NCBI GenBank assembly: GCA_009695205.1
Contig: SIBK01000022.1
Location: forward strand, 1 to 57,606
Direction: 5' to 3'
DNA: 57,606 bases
From: Pedosphaera sp.
Lineage (GTDB): Bacteria; Verrucomicrobiota; Verrucomicrobiia; Limisphaerales; UBA9464
Positions 8,395 to 17,179 of the stretch are shown here, one piece after another. How positions within the stretch are numbered: position 1 is the stretch's first letter; each line of letters opens with the position of its first letter. The notes under the pieces were generated by a model, which was given only the letters and a program-made list of their open reading frames with translations, did not search any database and was not told the origin of the DNA. The position numbers were made by a program, and so were the translations under genes.

Positions 8395-9159
8395 TCAGAT
8401 TGAATTGCGGACGATGTCCGAAAAACTGCGGAGCTCAAGAGAGGCGCCTCCGACCAATGCTCCGTCGACATCTGGTTGACTCATCAGTTCACGGGCGTTG
8501 TTAGCCTTGACACTGCCGCCGTATTGAATGCGAACCCGGCGGGCGATCAGCTCACCGTGCAATGCGGCGAGCACTTTGCGAATAAAAGCATGAACCTCCT
8601 GAGCTTGGGCACTGGTCGCCGTCTTGCCGGTGCCAATAGCCCAGACCGGTTCGTAAGCCAGGACCGTCTTCTCCATCTGTTCACCCGATAGGCCGGCCAA
8701 GCTGCCGCGGATCTGAGCTTCGACAACTTTTTGGGTCCTCCCGCTTTCCCTCTCCAGGAGTGTCTCGCCCACACAGACAATCGGAATAAGATTGGCCGTC
8801 AATGCCGCCGCCGCCTTGCGGGAGATCAGGGCATCGTCCTCACGCTGAAACTGGCGACGCTCACTGTGCCCGAGAATCACATATCCCACGGAAAATTCCT
8901 TCAGCATCCCCGCCGGTATTTCACCGGTGTACGCCCCCTCTCCGTGCTCGCTCATGTTCTGGGCACCCAGGCGGATATTCGAATCCAGGATCGCTTTCGA
9001 AACGCTCTCCAATGCCGTAAATGGAGGGCAGACTACGATGTCCACTTCCTTGATTGCGGCCAACTCGCGGCGAAGTCCATGAACAAGATCCAGGGCTTCC
9101 GCCACCGTCTTGTTCATTTTCCAATTTCCAGCAATAATTATTTTCCGTTCTTTCTCCAT
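8395..9159 (-). CDS. tpiA: triosephosphate isomerase
   Basis: A 254-residue cytosolic enzyme interconverting dihydroxyacetone phosphate and glyceraldehyde 3-phosphate in glycolysis. The active-site Asn and Lys lie in GNWKMNK (residues 11-17), the catalytic His in VILGHSERRQ (around residue 97) and the catalytic Glu in LAYEPVWAIGTGKTA (around residue 170). The phosphate-binding RIQYGGSVKANNA and GALVGGASL near the C-terminus complete the TIM barrel. Length is normal. It lies 72 bases upstream of secG on the same strand and is probably cotranscribed with it. Confidence 0.97.
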   Translation of the reverse strand: MEKERKIIIAGNWKMNKTVAEALDLVHGLRRELAAIKEVDIVVCPPFTALESVSKAILDSNIRLGAQNMSEHGEGAYTGEIPAGMLKEFSVGYVILGHSERRQFQREDDALISRKAAAALTANLIPIVCVGETLLERESGRTQKVVEAQIRGSLAGLSGEQMEKTVLAYEPVWAIGTGKTATSAQAQEVHAFIRKVLAALHGELIARRVRIQYGGSVKANNARELMSQPDVDGALVGGASLELRSFSDIVRNSI

Positions 9160-9324
9160 GAGATCGACTCCTCTTGAAAAGGAAGCACGGACAGTACCGG
9201 GCGAGTCGGAATCGTCAAAGGTGTTTTTGAAGTAAACCGCCTGTCGCCTCTCTCCGGCTCGATGAAGGGCGGAACCAGAGGGTCATCGGGCTGATACCAG
9301 TCTGTCCGCCCGCTCCGCCTACTT

Positions 9325-10209
9325 CTACACCGACTGCTGAAGGGCCTCGCCGTACGCCGCCTGAAGCCTGCCGATCAGCGGTGATAAAGCCAGCGGATGG
9401 CCGTCAAGGGAGGTCACTCCGACGATTCCCAGAGTGCTGACTGTCAGGAACACTCCGTCGGACGCGATCAATCGAGACGTCGGACACGTTGCCTCCTGCA
9501 CGGCCAAGTTCAGATCCAAACAGAGCCGAAACACAAATCCTCGCGTCACTCCGGCAAGGGCGCCCGCGACAAGGGGTGGCGTGAGAAGGTCGTCGTTTTC
9601 GACCCAGAAAATGTTGCTGCTCGCGGTTTCCGCAACGTCGCCGCGGGAATTCAGAAGCAAGGCTTCCTCGACGCCAGCGTCCTCGGCCTCCATGCGGGCG
9701 ATGATGTTCGGGAGTTTGCTCGCTGTTTTCATCGCCGACAGCGGATCACCGGCGATCACTCGAACGGAGGATGTGATTAATCGCCAAGGGGCTGGGAGGG
9801 TGCGCGACGTATCATCGAGCGCGTGCAGCGTGATAACAACCGTCGGATCTGTGGCTCCGTGTGGGGAATACCCCCGCGCGCCGCGGCCACGAGAAACATG
9901 GAGCCGGAGCACCGCGCCTGCGAAGCCGTTTCGCGAAATGGATTCGTGAGCGGCATCCGTCAGTTCTGCGTCCGAATAGGGAATCTGAATTCGGAGATGG
10001 TGTAATCCGAAGCGCAAACGAGCTAGATGTTCGGTCCACAGAAAAGGGCGGCTGTTGACGACCCGGACCGTCTCAAACAGTCCGTCTCCCAGGAGAAAAG
10101 AGCGATCAAAGACGGAAACTCGAGCTCCCGCTTCGGGGACGAAGGCGCCGTTCAAGAACACCCACGGTCCCGAGTGCGACGGCGAGGGGGATGGCGGCGA
10201 AGCGTTCAT
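9325..10209 (-). CDS. pabC: class IV aminotransferase, probable 4-amino-4-deoxychorismate lyase
   Basis: The 294-residue protein is a fold-type IV PLP enzyme. It has SVFDRSFLLGDGLFETVRV (residues about 32-50), the PLP lysine region DPLSAMKTASKLPNIIARM and EALLLNSRGDVAETASSNIFW, which fit the PabC/IlvE/D-amino acid transaminase group. Sequence alone does not separate these enzymes. Its start overlaps the pabB stop by 4 bases (ATGA, 10206-10209), which makes aminodeoxychorismate lyase, releasing p-aminobenzoate for folate synthesis, the best reading. Confidence 0.82.
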   Translation of the reverse strand: MNASPPSPSPSHSGPWVFLNGAFVPEAGARVSVFDRSFLLGDGLFETVRVVNSRPFLWTEHLARLRFGLHHLRIQIPYSDAELTDAAHESISRNGFAGAVLRLHVSRGRGARGYSPHGATDPTVVITLHALDDTSRTLPAPWRLITSSVRVIAGDPLSAMKTASKLPNIIARMEAEDAGVEEALLLNSRGDVAETASSNIFWVENDDLLTPPLVAGALAGVTRGFVFRLCLDLNLAVQEATCPTSRLIASDGVFLTVSTLGIVGVTSLDGHPLALSPLIGRLQAAYGEALQQSV

Positions 10210-11630
10210 CGGGCAGGTTGACTGGCTGGCGCCATCGACAGTGCGGCGAGAAGCCCCCCCGCCTTCGCCATCGTTTCATCGTATTCCGCCTCCGGAACGG
10301 AATCCGCGACAATTCCGGCCCCGGAATGAAACCAGACATGACCGTGCCGTAGCACGGCGGTTCGGATGGTGATGCTCAACTGACTCTCGCGATTGAAGCC
10401 GAGATAACCGTGAGCGCCGCAGTAAGGTCCGCGGGTCACCGGCTCGAGCTCATCGATGATTTCCATGGCACGAATCTTTGGTGCGCCGGTGATGCTGCCT
10501 CCGGGAAAGCACGACGCCATGGCTTCCAAATGCGTCACTTCTGGACGCAACCGCCCTTCAATCGTGGATACAAGGTGCTGCACGTGATGATACCGTTCGA
10601 GGCGCACTAATTCCGGCACGGTTACCGAGCCGTATTCACAGACTCGGCCGAGGTCATTGCGGAGGAGATCGGTGATCATCACCAGCTCTGCCATTTCCTT
10701 TTCACTCCGGAGCAACTCGTGGGTGAACCGGGCATCTTCATCCGGGTCAGCCGATCGGGGGCGAGTTCCCTTGATGGGGCGCGTGAGGACATGGGAGCCA
10801 CTGAGTCGCAAGAACAATTCCGGAGAGGAGGATGCCAGCTGAAAATCGCCGCAATCGATCCACGCGCTGAAGGGGGAAGGTGATGCTGCAGACAGATGCT
10901 CGTAGTACATCCACGGATCGGTGGGGCAGGGGGAGGCGAAGCGTTGCGCGAGATTCACCTGATAGATGTCACCCTGGCAAATGTACCGTTGAGCTCGGCG
11001 AACTGCCGACAGGAATTCAACTCGACTCAGTGAGGAGACGATTGCCGGTAGGGCATGGACCGGAGATGGGGCGCCCGGAGCGGGGGGGCTGGTTACAAGC
11101 CGGTCGCGCCAGAAGTGGAGTTGGCGCCGGGATTGTTCCGCGTTCCGTGAACCGTCCGGGGCGAGACCTGTGGCGATCACCCAAGTCTTGCTGGCCTGAT
11201 GGTCGAAGAGGACCAGGCTGTCATAAAAGCCGAGGTGGCAGTCGGGCAGTTCGAGATCATTGATGGCACGACGGGCAAGTCGAGGTTCGACGAACTGATT
11301 CAGCTCATAGCCCCAGTACCCGAAGCACCCTCCGAGCGGGAAAGGGTGATCGAGCTCATCCATCAACTCGAAGCTGGCGAGGAGTGATCCCAGCAGCCGC
11401 CATGGATCTCCGAACTGGGTGCACAACAGTCCTGATTCCCTCTGGGTTTCACACCGCGAACCGAAGCTTCGAAACGTAAGGAATGGCCGCGCTGCTACCA
11501 GGGAATACCGTGACGACGGAGCGTCAAATGTCCGCGTCCGCAACAGTACAACCCCCGATTCCCCGCGCAGACTGGCCGCGAGCGAGTCCGGGGAGTGTTC
11601 CGACTCGAATTCCTGGATGGTTGCCCGCAT
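10206..11630 (-). CDS. pabB: aminodeoxychorismate synthase component I
   Basis: A 474-residue chorismate-binding enzyme of the anthranilate/isochorismate synthase superfamily. Key blocks are YQVNLAQRFASP, SSSPELFLRL, TRPIKGTRPRSADPDEDARF, PGGSITGAPKIRAMEIIDEL and the C-terminal WFHSGAGIVADS. The PIKGTRPR motif has the lysine typical of PabB. PabB aminates chorismate to 4-amino-4-deoxychorismate using ammonia from a glutaminase partner. It is translationally coupled to the lyase gene downstream and lies 36 bases after the WYL regulator gene. Anthranilate synthase component I is the alternative, made unlikely by the pabC neighbour. Confidence 0.88.
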   Translation of the reverse strand: MRATIQEFESEHSPDSLAASLRGESGVVLLRTRTFDAPSSRYSLVAARPFLTFRSFGSRCETQRESGLLCTQFGDPWRLLGSLLASFELMDELDHPFPLGGCFGYWGYELNQFVEPRLARRAINDLELPDCHLGFYDSLVLFDHQASKTWVIATGLAPDGSRNAEQSRRQLHFWRDRLVTSPPAPGAPSPVHALPAIVSSLSRVEFLSAVRRAQRYICQGDIYQVNLAQRFASPCPTDPWMYYEHLSAASPSPFSAWIDCGDFQLASSSPELFLRLSGSHVLTRPIKGTRPRSADPDEDARFTHELLRSEKEMAELVMITDLLRNDLGRVCEYGSVTVPELVRLERYHHVQHLVSTIEGRLRPEVTHLEAMASCFPGGSITGAPKIRAMEIIDELEPVTRGPYCGAHGYLGFNRESQLSITIRTAVLRHGHVWFHSGAGIVADSVPEAEYDETMAKAGGLLAALSMAPASQPAR

Positions 11631-11666
11631 GCGAATATTGCCAAAGTCGCCCGATGCCCTCGCGAG

Positions 11667-12620
11667 TCAAGACACAGTGGCTGAACTCATCGCCAACAGA
11701 CGCTGTGCGGCGCGGTGGATTCGGATGCAAAATTCCGGTGGCGCCACGACGTGCGCTTTGCCGCCCCAGCCGAGAACCCAACGCTCGACTTCAATCAGAC
11801 TTCCAAGCCTGAGCCGAAGCTCCACCGCGCCCTCGGGCAGTTCCTTCAATGTCTGCGATGGGTGCCAGCGTTTCTCCCGGATATAATCTGCGACCTCTGG
11901 ATCAAACCGCAGAACGATATCGAAATCACCCTGCCGAGAATGGACGCCAAAGCTGTCGCGCAACTGATCGCCAAGGATAAATCTTCGGGGACGCGGAAAG
12001 GTTTCTCCGGTCGGCTCTGCCTTTTGGATGCGTGCCGGTACGAAGGTGCGAATGGCTTTTCGGAGTTGATCGAAGGCAAAGAGGTACCAATCTCCGTTGA
12101 CATTGGCGAGGTGGTACGGATCCACCACACGGATTTCCGGTTCGCGCGATCCGGGTTTGCGATAGGTCAGGCGCAGGCGCGTTCTCCGTGCGGCGGCTTG
12201 GGCGAGGGTGTCGATGATGGCCAAATCCAGAAGTGGCTGGGCGCTGGTACGGAAGGAAATGGATTGTTCCCATTCAGCCAGATTGAGCGAAATGGTGTCT
12301 GGTAATGATTGCTCCAGCTTCTTGAAGGCTCCCACCAACCGGCGTTCGAACGGTGTGCCGCGATACTGTTGAAGAGCCTTTTCCGCGACGAGCAGCGCGA
12401 AGAGTTCTCCTTCGGTGATCTGAAGAGAAGGGAAGCTCTCGACTTCTTCGGTATAGAAATACCCGAATTTTTGCCCATTGTAGGAAAGAGGCAGCAGCAG
12501 TCGATCCCGCATGAACTCGACGTCCCGTGTGATGGTCCTTGGGCTCACCTCCAAGTCGCGGCCCAGGGTGCTGCAATTCGGATACTTGGCTTCACGGATC
12601 GCCGCGTGGATGCGCAACAT
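11667..12620 (-). CDS. WYL-domain transcriptional regulator (HTH plus WYL)
   Basis: From the Met at 12620 (MLRIHAAIREAKYPNCSTLG) the protein is 317 residues. It has an N-terminal winged helix (LEVSPRTITRDVEFMRDRL, about residues 23-41), a middle segment and a WYL domain (VDPYHLANVNGDWYLFAFD), followed by the WCX C-terminal part (FDPEVADYIREKRWHPSQ). WYL regulators sense nucleic acid or nucleotide ligands and often control DNA damage, defence or metabolic genes. The frame stays open to 12833, but the extra 71 residues have no family likeness and cover a perfect palindrome (12785-12803), so the shorter start is preferred. It lies upstream of pabB and is divergent from dnaK. Confidence 0.8.
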   Translation of the reverse strand: MLRIHAAIREAKYPNCSTLGRDLEVSPRTITRDVEFMRDRLLLPLSYNGQKFGYFYTEEVESFPSLQITEGELFALLVAEKALQQYRGTPFERRLVGAFKKLEQSLPDTISLNLAEWEQSISFRTSAQPLLDLAIIDTLAQAAARRTRLRLTYRKPGSREPEIRVVDPYHLANVNGDWYLFAFDQLRKAIRTFVPARIQKAEPTGETFPRPRRFILGDQLRDSFGVHSRQGDFDIVLRFDPEVADYIREKRWHPSQTLKELPEGAVELRLRLGSLIEVERWVLGWGGKAHVVAPPEFCIRIHRAAQRLLAMSSATVS

Positions 12621-12784
12621 CCGTTCGATCGGAGGACGGGACGATTGGTTAGCCCGGAGTTTGTGTGGCACAGCCAAAGCGAAGCAGGGCAAGCGCTGGC
12701 AGGCAAGCGGCTCCCGCGCTCGGAACGTTTTTGCGATGCGTTCATCGACACGGTGGTGCCAGAGGTAGTCTCGCAGTGTGCCAA

Positions 12785-12803
12785 TGTGACAGCCAGTGTC
12801 ACA
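12785..12803. promoter_or_regulatory. perfect palindrome, candidate operator between WYL gene and dnaK
   Basis: TGTGACA, five bases, TGTCACA is a 7-bp perfect inverted repeat, an ideal size for a dimeric HTH regulator. It lies 165 bases upstream of the preferred WYL start and 139 bases before dnaK. Autoregulation by the WYL protein is an inference from position only. Confidence 0.4.
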
Positions 12804-12941
12804 ATTTCCCACCATCAGGAGCACAGCGACCACCGGAGAAAAGTGTGAATTCAGGCTATTTTCGCGGTCATTCTGCCAGAAGGTCGCAATTCTCGAAAGG
12901 CGGCATCCGTTGTGCAGAGCGACGGATGAACTTTGACGAAT

Positions 12942-14876
12942 ATGGCTAAAGTCCTCGGAATTGATTTGGGCACAACGAACTCCTGCATGGCGGCAATGGA
13001 GGGAGGCGAGCCTCTGGTTTTGGAAAACTCAGAAGGCAAGCGGACCACCCCGTCCATTGTGGCTTTCGCTAAGAACGGCGAGCGGCTGGTGGGGGAAGCC
13101 GCCAAGCGGCAGGCCGTAACCAACCCGCGAAACACCGTCTACTCTGTGAAGCGTTTCATGGGGCGCAAGTTTGACGAGGTGGCCGAAGAGGTGAAGCGGG
13201 TGCCGTACAAGGTCGTCCGGGCCAGCAATGGAGACGCCCACATCGAGGTTGAAGTCGAGGGTAAGCCGAAGGCTTTCAGCCCGCCCGAAATTTCCGCGAT
13301 GATTCTCGCGAAACTCAAGGTGGATGCCGAGGTGCGCCTTGGCGAAGCCCTCACCCAGGCGGTGATCACGGTGCCCGCTTACTTTAACGATTCCCAGCGC
13401 CAAGCTACCAAGGACGCCGGTCGAATCGCTGGCCTCGAGGTCCTTCGGATCATCAATGAACCTACCGCAGCCGCGCTCGCCTACGGTCTCGATCAGAAAA
13501 AGGACGAAAAGATCGCTGTCTACGATCTGGGCGGCGGGACGTTTGACATTTCGGTTCTCGAAATTGGCGATGGAGTGTTCGAGGTGAAGGCCACCAACGG
13601 TGACACCCACCTGGGTGGCGATGACTGGGACAATGCCATCATCGACTGGGTGCTCGCGGAGTTCAAAAAGGACTCCGGCATTGATCTTCGCAAACAGGCG
13701 GATGCCTTGCAGCGGATTAAAGAAGAGGCCGAGAAGGCAAAGATCGCGCTGAGTTCATCGCAGCAGTATGAGATCAATCTGCCGTTTGTCACGGCGGATG
13801 CCAGCGGCCCCAAACACATTCAGCTGAAACTCTCGCGGGCTAAGATGGAGCAGCTTTGCGATAACTTGTTTGAACGGACCATGACGCCGACCCGGGCATG
13901 CCTCAAGGATGCGGGGATCGCGGTGGATAAGATTGATGAGCTCGTATTGGTAGGCGGGATGACCCGCATGCCACGGGTGGTTGAAACGGCTCACACGCTG
14001 GTCAACAAGACACCGCACCAAGGGGTGAATCCGGATGAAGTGGTGGCTGTGGGCGCGGCAATTCAGGGCGGCGTTCTCAAGGGAGAGGTAAAAGATGTCC
14101 TGCTCCTCGATGTCACCCCACTGTCCCTTGGCATCGAAACGCTCGGAGGGGTTTTCACCCGGCTGATCGAGCGCAATACGACAATTCCCACCCGCAAGTC
14201 TGAGATTTTTTCCACGGCCAGCGACAGCCAGCCGGGCGTCGAGGTGCATGTCCTTCAGGGCGAACGCCAGTTGGCGCGCGACAACAAGACGATCGGCAAG
14301 TTTCAACTGACCGACATCCCGCCCGCCCCCCGTGGTGTTCCGCAGGTCGAGGTGACCTTTGATATAGACGCCAACGGGATTCTCAACGTGAGCGCCAAGG
14401 ACCTCGGCACTGGTAAGGAACAAAAGATTCAGATTACCGCCTCGAGTGGCCTGTCGAAGGATGAAATTGATCGGATGCGACGCGATGCAGAAACCAACGC
14501 TGAATCCGACAAAGCACGTCGCGAGGAGATCGAGGTCCGCAATGAAACGGACAATGCAATTTACCGCAGCGAGAAGATGGTGAAGGACAACGGAGACAAA
14601 TTGGGTGCGGCGAAAGCCGGTGTTGAGGAGGCCCTCAAATCGGCTCGGGAGGCCCTCAAGGGTTCCGATCTTGCCGCAGTAAAGACCTCGCTTGAGAATC
14701 TGAACGAGGTGGTTCAGGCAGCCGGTGCGGAGTTGTACAAGGCGACACAAGCCAAGTCGCAGCAGGCGACCGCCGATGCCGCCGGCGACGCGGGCGCCCC
14801 CAACGAAGGCCAAGCCCAAGGGAAGGGCGAGGGTCCCGTCATTGACGCGGAAGTTGTGAACGAGAAGAAAACCTGA
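12942..14876 (+). CDS. dnaK: molecular chaperone DnaK (Hsp70)
   Basis: From the ATG at 12942 the protein is 644 residues, normal for DnaK. The ATPase domain shows [10 protein letters not shown] at residues 6-15, [20 protein letters not shown], the [11 protein letters not shown] segment, [15 protein letters not shown] and LVGGMTRMP. The substrate-binding domain follows with [12 protein letters not shown] and the linker [10 protein letters not shown]. The C-terminal lid ends in a Gly/Gln-rich tail. DnaK folds nascent and stressed proteins with DnaJ and GrpE, neither of which is in the window. An in-frame TTG at 12933 is possible but the ATG matches the family start. It heads the dnaK-groES-groEL cluster. 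No CIRCE element was seen upstream. Confidence 0.98.
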   Translation: MAKVLGIDLGTTNSCMAAMEGGEPLVLENSEGKRTTPSIVAFAKNGERLVGEAAKRQAVTNPRNTVYSVKRFMGRKFDEVAEEVKRVPYKVVRASNGDAHIEVEVEGKPKAFSPPEISAMILAKLKVDAEVRLGEALTQAVITVPAYFNDSQRQATKDAGRIAGLEVLRIINEPTAAALAYGLDQKKDEKIAVYDLGGGTFDISVLEIGDGVFEVKATNGDTHLGGDDWDNAIIDWVLAEFKKDSGIDLRKQADALQRIKEEAEKAKIALSSSQQYEINLPFVTADASGPKHIQLKLSRAKMEQLCDNLFERTMTPTRACLKDAGIAVDKIDELVLVGGMTRMPRVVETAHTLVNKTPHQGVNPDEVVAVGAAIQGGVLKGEVKDVLLLDVTPLSLGIETLGGVFTRLIERNTTIPTRKSEIFSTASDSQPGVEVHVLQGERQLARDNKTIGKFQLTDIPPAPRGVPQVEVTFDIDANGILNVSAKDLGTGKEQKIQITASSGLSKDEIDRMRRDAETNAESDKARREEIEVRNETDNAIYRSEKMVKDNGDKLGAAKAGVEEALKSAREALKGSDLAAVKTSLENLNEVVQAAGAELYKATQAKSQQATADAAGDAGAPNEGQAQGKGEGPVIDAEVVNEKKT

Positions 14877-14927
14877 TAGAGTAGTCGTTTCCTGTGGTTT
14901 CGGCCGGAGGAAACACACCGATATTTC

Positions 14928-14947
14928 CCTGCCGCGAGTGCGGCGGG
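14928..14947 (+). other. hairpin between dnaK and groES
   Basis: CCTGCCGC, loop GAGT and GCGGCGGG form an 8-bp stem with one G-T pair, followed by ATTTG. It may be a partial terminator or mRNA processing hairpin that lets groESL be expressed differently from dnaK. It is not a CIRCE operator. Confidence 0.35.
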
Positions 14948-14988
14948 ATTTGATGACGCATCAAAAACAAGTACAAGCAGATAATACT

Positions 14989-15282
14989 ATGGCACTAAAT
15001 GTGAAACCCCTCGGCGACCGCGTTCTTGTAGAACCCGTCGAAGAGAAGGAAACCAAGAAGGGCGGCATCATCATCCCCGATTCCGCCAAGGAGAAGCCGA
15101 CCGAAGGCATCATCCGGGCGCTGGGAACCGGCAAGATTGATGACTCCGGAAAAAAGCACGATTTTCTCGTGAAAGTCGGAGACCGGGTGCTCGTATCCAA
15201 GTACGGCGGCACTGAGATCAAAATCGACGGCAAGGAGTACCGCCTCTTTAGCGGCGACGACCTCTTAGCCATTGTCAGCTGA
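14989..15282 (+). CDS. groES: co-chaperonin GroES (Hsp10)
   Basis: The ATG at 14989 gives a 97-residue protein starting [16 protein letters not shown], the expected GroES start. The frame is open further upstream (14938) but that extension has no family likeness. The mobile loop that docks on GroEL is [18 protein letters not shown] (around residue 20), and the dome and C-terminal part read [15 protein letters not shown] and [14 protein letters not shown]. It caps the GroEL ring during folding. No Shine-Dalgarno sequence precedes the start. groEL follows after 50 bases. Confidence 0.97.
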   Translation: MALNVKPLGDRVLVEPVEEKETKKGGIIIPDSAKEKPTEGIIRALGTGKIDDSGKKHDFLVKVGDRVLVSKYGGTEIKIDGKEYRLFSGDDLLAIVS

Positions 15283-15332
15283 TATCGGCTGATTTCACTT
15301 CCAACATCTAACAATAATTCTCATTTACCAAT

Positions 15333-16967
15333 ATGGCCGCAAAACAACTTCTTTTTGACGAAGTAGCCCGCCAGCAGTTGCTGAGGGGCGTCGAAATCCT
15401 CGCCAAGGCCGTCAAGGCCACTCTCGGTCCCAAGGGCCGCAATGTCGTCATCGACAAAAAGTTCGGCTCTCCAACCGTTACCAAGGACGGTGTCACCGTT
15501 GCCAAGGAGATTGAACTTTCGGACCCGTACCAAAACATGGGTGCCCAAATGGTTCGCGAGGTCGCGAGCAAGACCAGCGACTCCGCCGGCGATGGAACCA
15601 CCACCGCCACCGTACTGGCCGAATCGATCTATCGTGAAGGTCTGAAGAATGTCACCGCGGGCGCAAGCCCGATCAGTCTGCAGCGCGGCATCCAGAAGGC
15701 TGTTGATGTCGCCGTCGAACACCTCGCCAAGATCTCCAAGAAGGTCAAGGATAAGGAAGAAATCAAGCAGGTTGCAACCGTGTCCGCCAACTGGGATGAG
15801 ACCATCGGCGAAATCATCGCGGACGCCATGGATAAGGTCGGCAAAGATGGCACCATTACGGTCGAAGAGGCCAAATCGATCGAAACTACCTTGGACGTTG
15901 TCGAGGGTATGCAGTTCGACAAGGGCTACTTGTCTCCCTATTTCGTGACCAACGCTGAGGCGATGGAATCGAAACTCGAAGACGCGTATATCCTGATCTA
16001 TGAGAAAAAGATCAGCAGCCTGAAGGACCTCCTCCCAGTCCTGGAAAAAATCGCCCGCACCAGCAAGCCGCTCCTGATCATTTCTGAGGATGTGGAAGGC
16101 GAAGCTCTGGCCACCCTCGTGGTGAACAAGCTCCGTGGCACCATCAACGTCTGTGCCGTCAAGGCGCCGGGCTTTGGTGACCGCCGCAAGGCCATGATGG
16201 AAGACATCGCCATCCTCACGGGCGGCAAGTGCATCACCGAAGATCTCGGCATCAAGCTCGAGAATCTCGACATCGCCGATCTCGGCCGTGCCAAGAGCAT
16301 TGTTGTCGAAAAGGAAAACACCACCATCGTCGAAGGCGGCGGCAAGAGCTCCGAGATTCAGGGGCGGGTCAATCAGATCCGCCGCCAGATCGAAGAGACT
16401 ACCAGCGACTACGACAAGGAGAAGCTCCAGGAACGTCTCGCGAAGCTCGCGGGAGGTGTGGCCGTCATTCACGTTGGCGCTGCTACGGAAACCGAGATGA
16501 AGGAAAAGAAGGCCCGCGTGGAAGACGCCCTTCACGCCACCCGCGCTGCCGTCGAAGAAGGCATCGTCGCTGGCGGCGGTGTCGCACTCCTTCGCTGCCT
16601 GCCCGCCATTGATGCCCTCAAGCTCTCGAATCCCGATGAGCAGATCGGTGTCGATATCGTCCGTCGCGCCCTCGAATCACCGCTCCGCGAACTCGCAAAA
16701 AATGCCGGTGTCGAAGGCAGTCTGATCGTGCAGGAAGTGAAACGCCGCAAAGGCAACGACGGCTATAATGTTTCCACAGGAGGCTATGAAGACCTCGTGA
16801 AGGCAGGCGTCGTCGATCCGAAAAAGGTCACCCGCAGCGCTCTTCAAAACGCGGCCTCGATTGCCGGCCTCCTCCTCACCACCGAATGTCTCATCACCGA
16901 GATCCCGGAGAAGAAGGAAGCCCCGAAGGGTGATCCGCATCACGGCGGCGGCGGAATGGACTACTAA
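15333..16967 (+). CDS. groEL: chaperonin GroEL (Hsp60)
   Basis: The 544-residue protein matches GroEL throughout: [32 protein letters not shown], the nucleotide-binding [46 protein letters not shown] and the C-terminal [19 protein letters not shown]. The extreme C-terminus is GGGGMDY rather than the long GGM repeat of E. coli. Fourteen-mer rings of this protein fold client proteins with GroES. The gene ends the chaperone cluster and is followed by a strong terminator at 16994-17023. Confidence 0.98.
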   Translation: MAAKQLLFDEVARQQLLRGVEILAKAVKATLGPKGRNVVIDKKFGSPTVTKDGVTVAKEIELSDPYQNMGAQMVREVASKTSDSAGDGTTTATVLAESIYREGLKNVTAGASPISLQRGIQKAVDVAVEHLAKISKKVKDKEEIKQVATVSANWDETIGEIIADAMDKVGKDGTITVEEAKSIETTLDVVEGMQFDKGYLSPYFVTNAEAMESKLEDAYILIYEKKISSLKDLLPVLEKIARTSKPLLIISEDVEGEALATLVVNKLRGTINVCAVKAPGFGDRRKAMMEDIAILTGGKCITEDLGIKLENLDIADLGRAKSIVVEKENTTIVEGGGKSSEIQGRVNQIRRQIEETTSDYDKEKLQERLAKLAGGVAVIHVGAATETEMKEKKARVEDALHATRAAVEEGIVAGGGVALLRCLPAIDALKLSNPDEQIGVDIVRRALESPLRELAKNAGVEGSLIVQEVKRRKGNDGYNVSTGGYEDLVKAGVVDPKKVTRSALQNAASIAGLLLTTECLITEIPEKKEAPKGDPHHGGGGMDY

Positions 16968-16993
16968 GTTCACCAACGCTCTGAAATTCAATG

Positions 16994-17023
16994 GCACGAC
17001 TGCTTCGGCAGTCGTGCTTTTTT
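16994..17023 (+). terminator. Rho-independent terminator after groEL
   Basis: GCACGACTGC, tetraloop TTCG and GCAGTCGTGC form a perfect 10-bp stem followed directly by six T. It starts 26 bases after the groEL stop. Confidence 0.95.
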
Positions 17024-17179
17024 GTCTTTAAAGACCCGGATTTCGCGAGCGCCGGCGCATTCGGGTTTCGTTGCCATCCACGTCTCTCGATGAATCTGCG
17101 TCTGTTCTTCTCGCTGACAATTGGTTAACTGTCGCGGAATGAGCGGAATCAACTGAAGTGACTAAGATCGAGGAACACC

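Noticed and set aside
13755..14918. A 387-codon minus-strand frame antisense to dnaK
   Set aside because: It is a shadow of highly biased dnaK codons. The same happens antisense to groEL (15321-16535).
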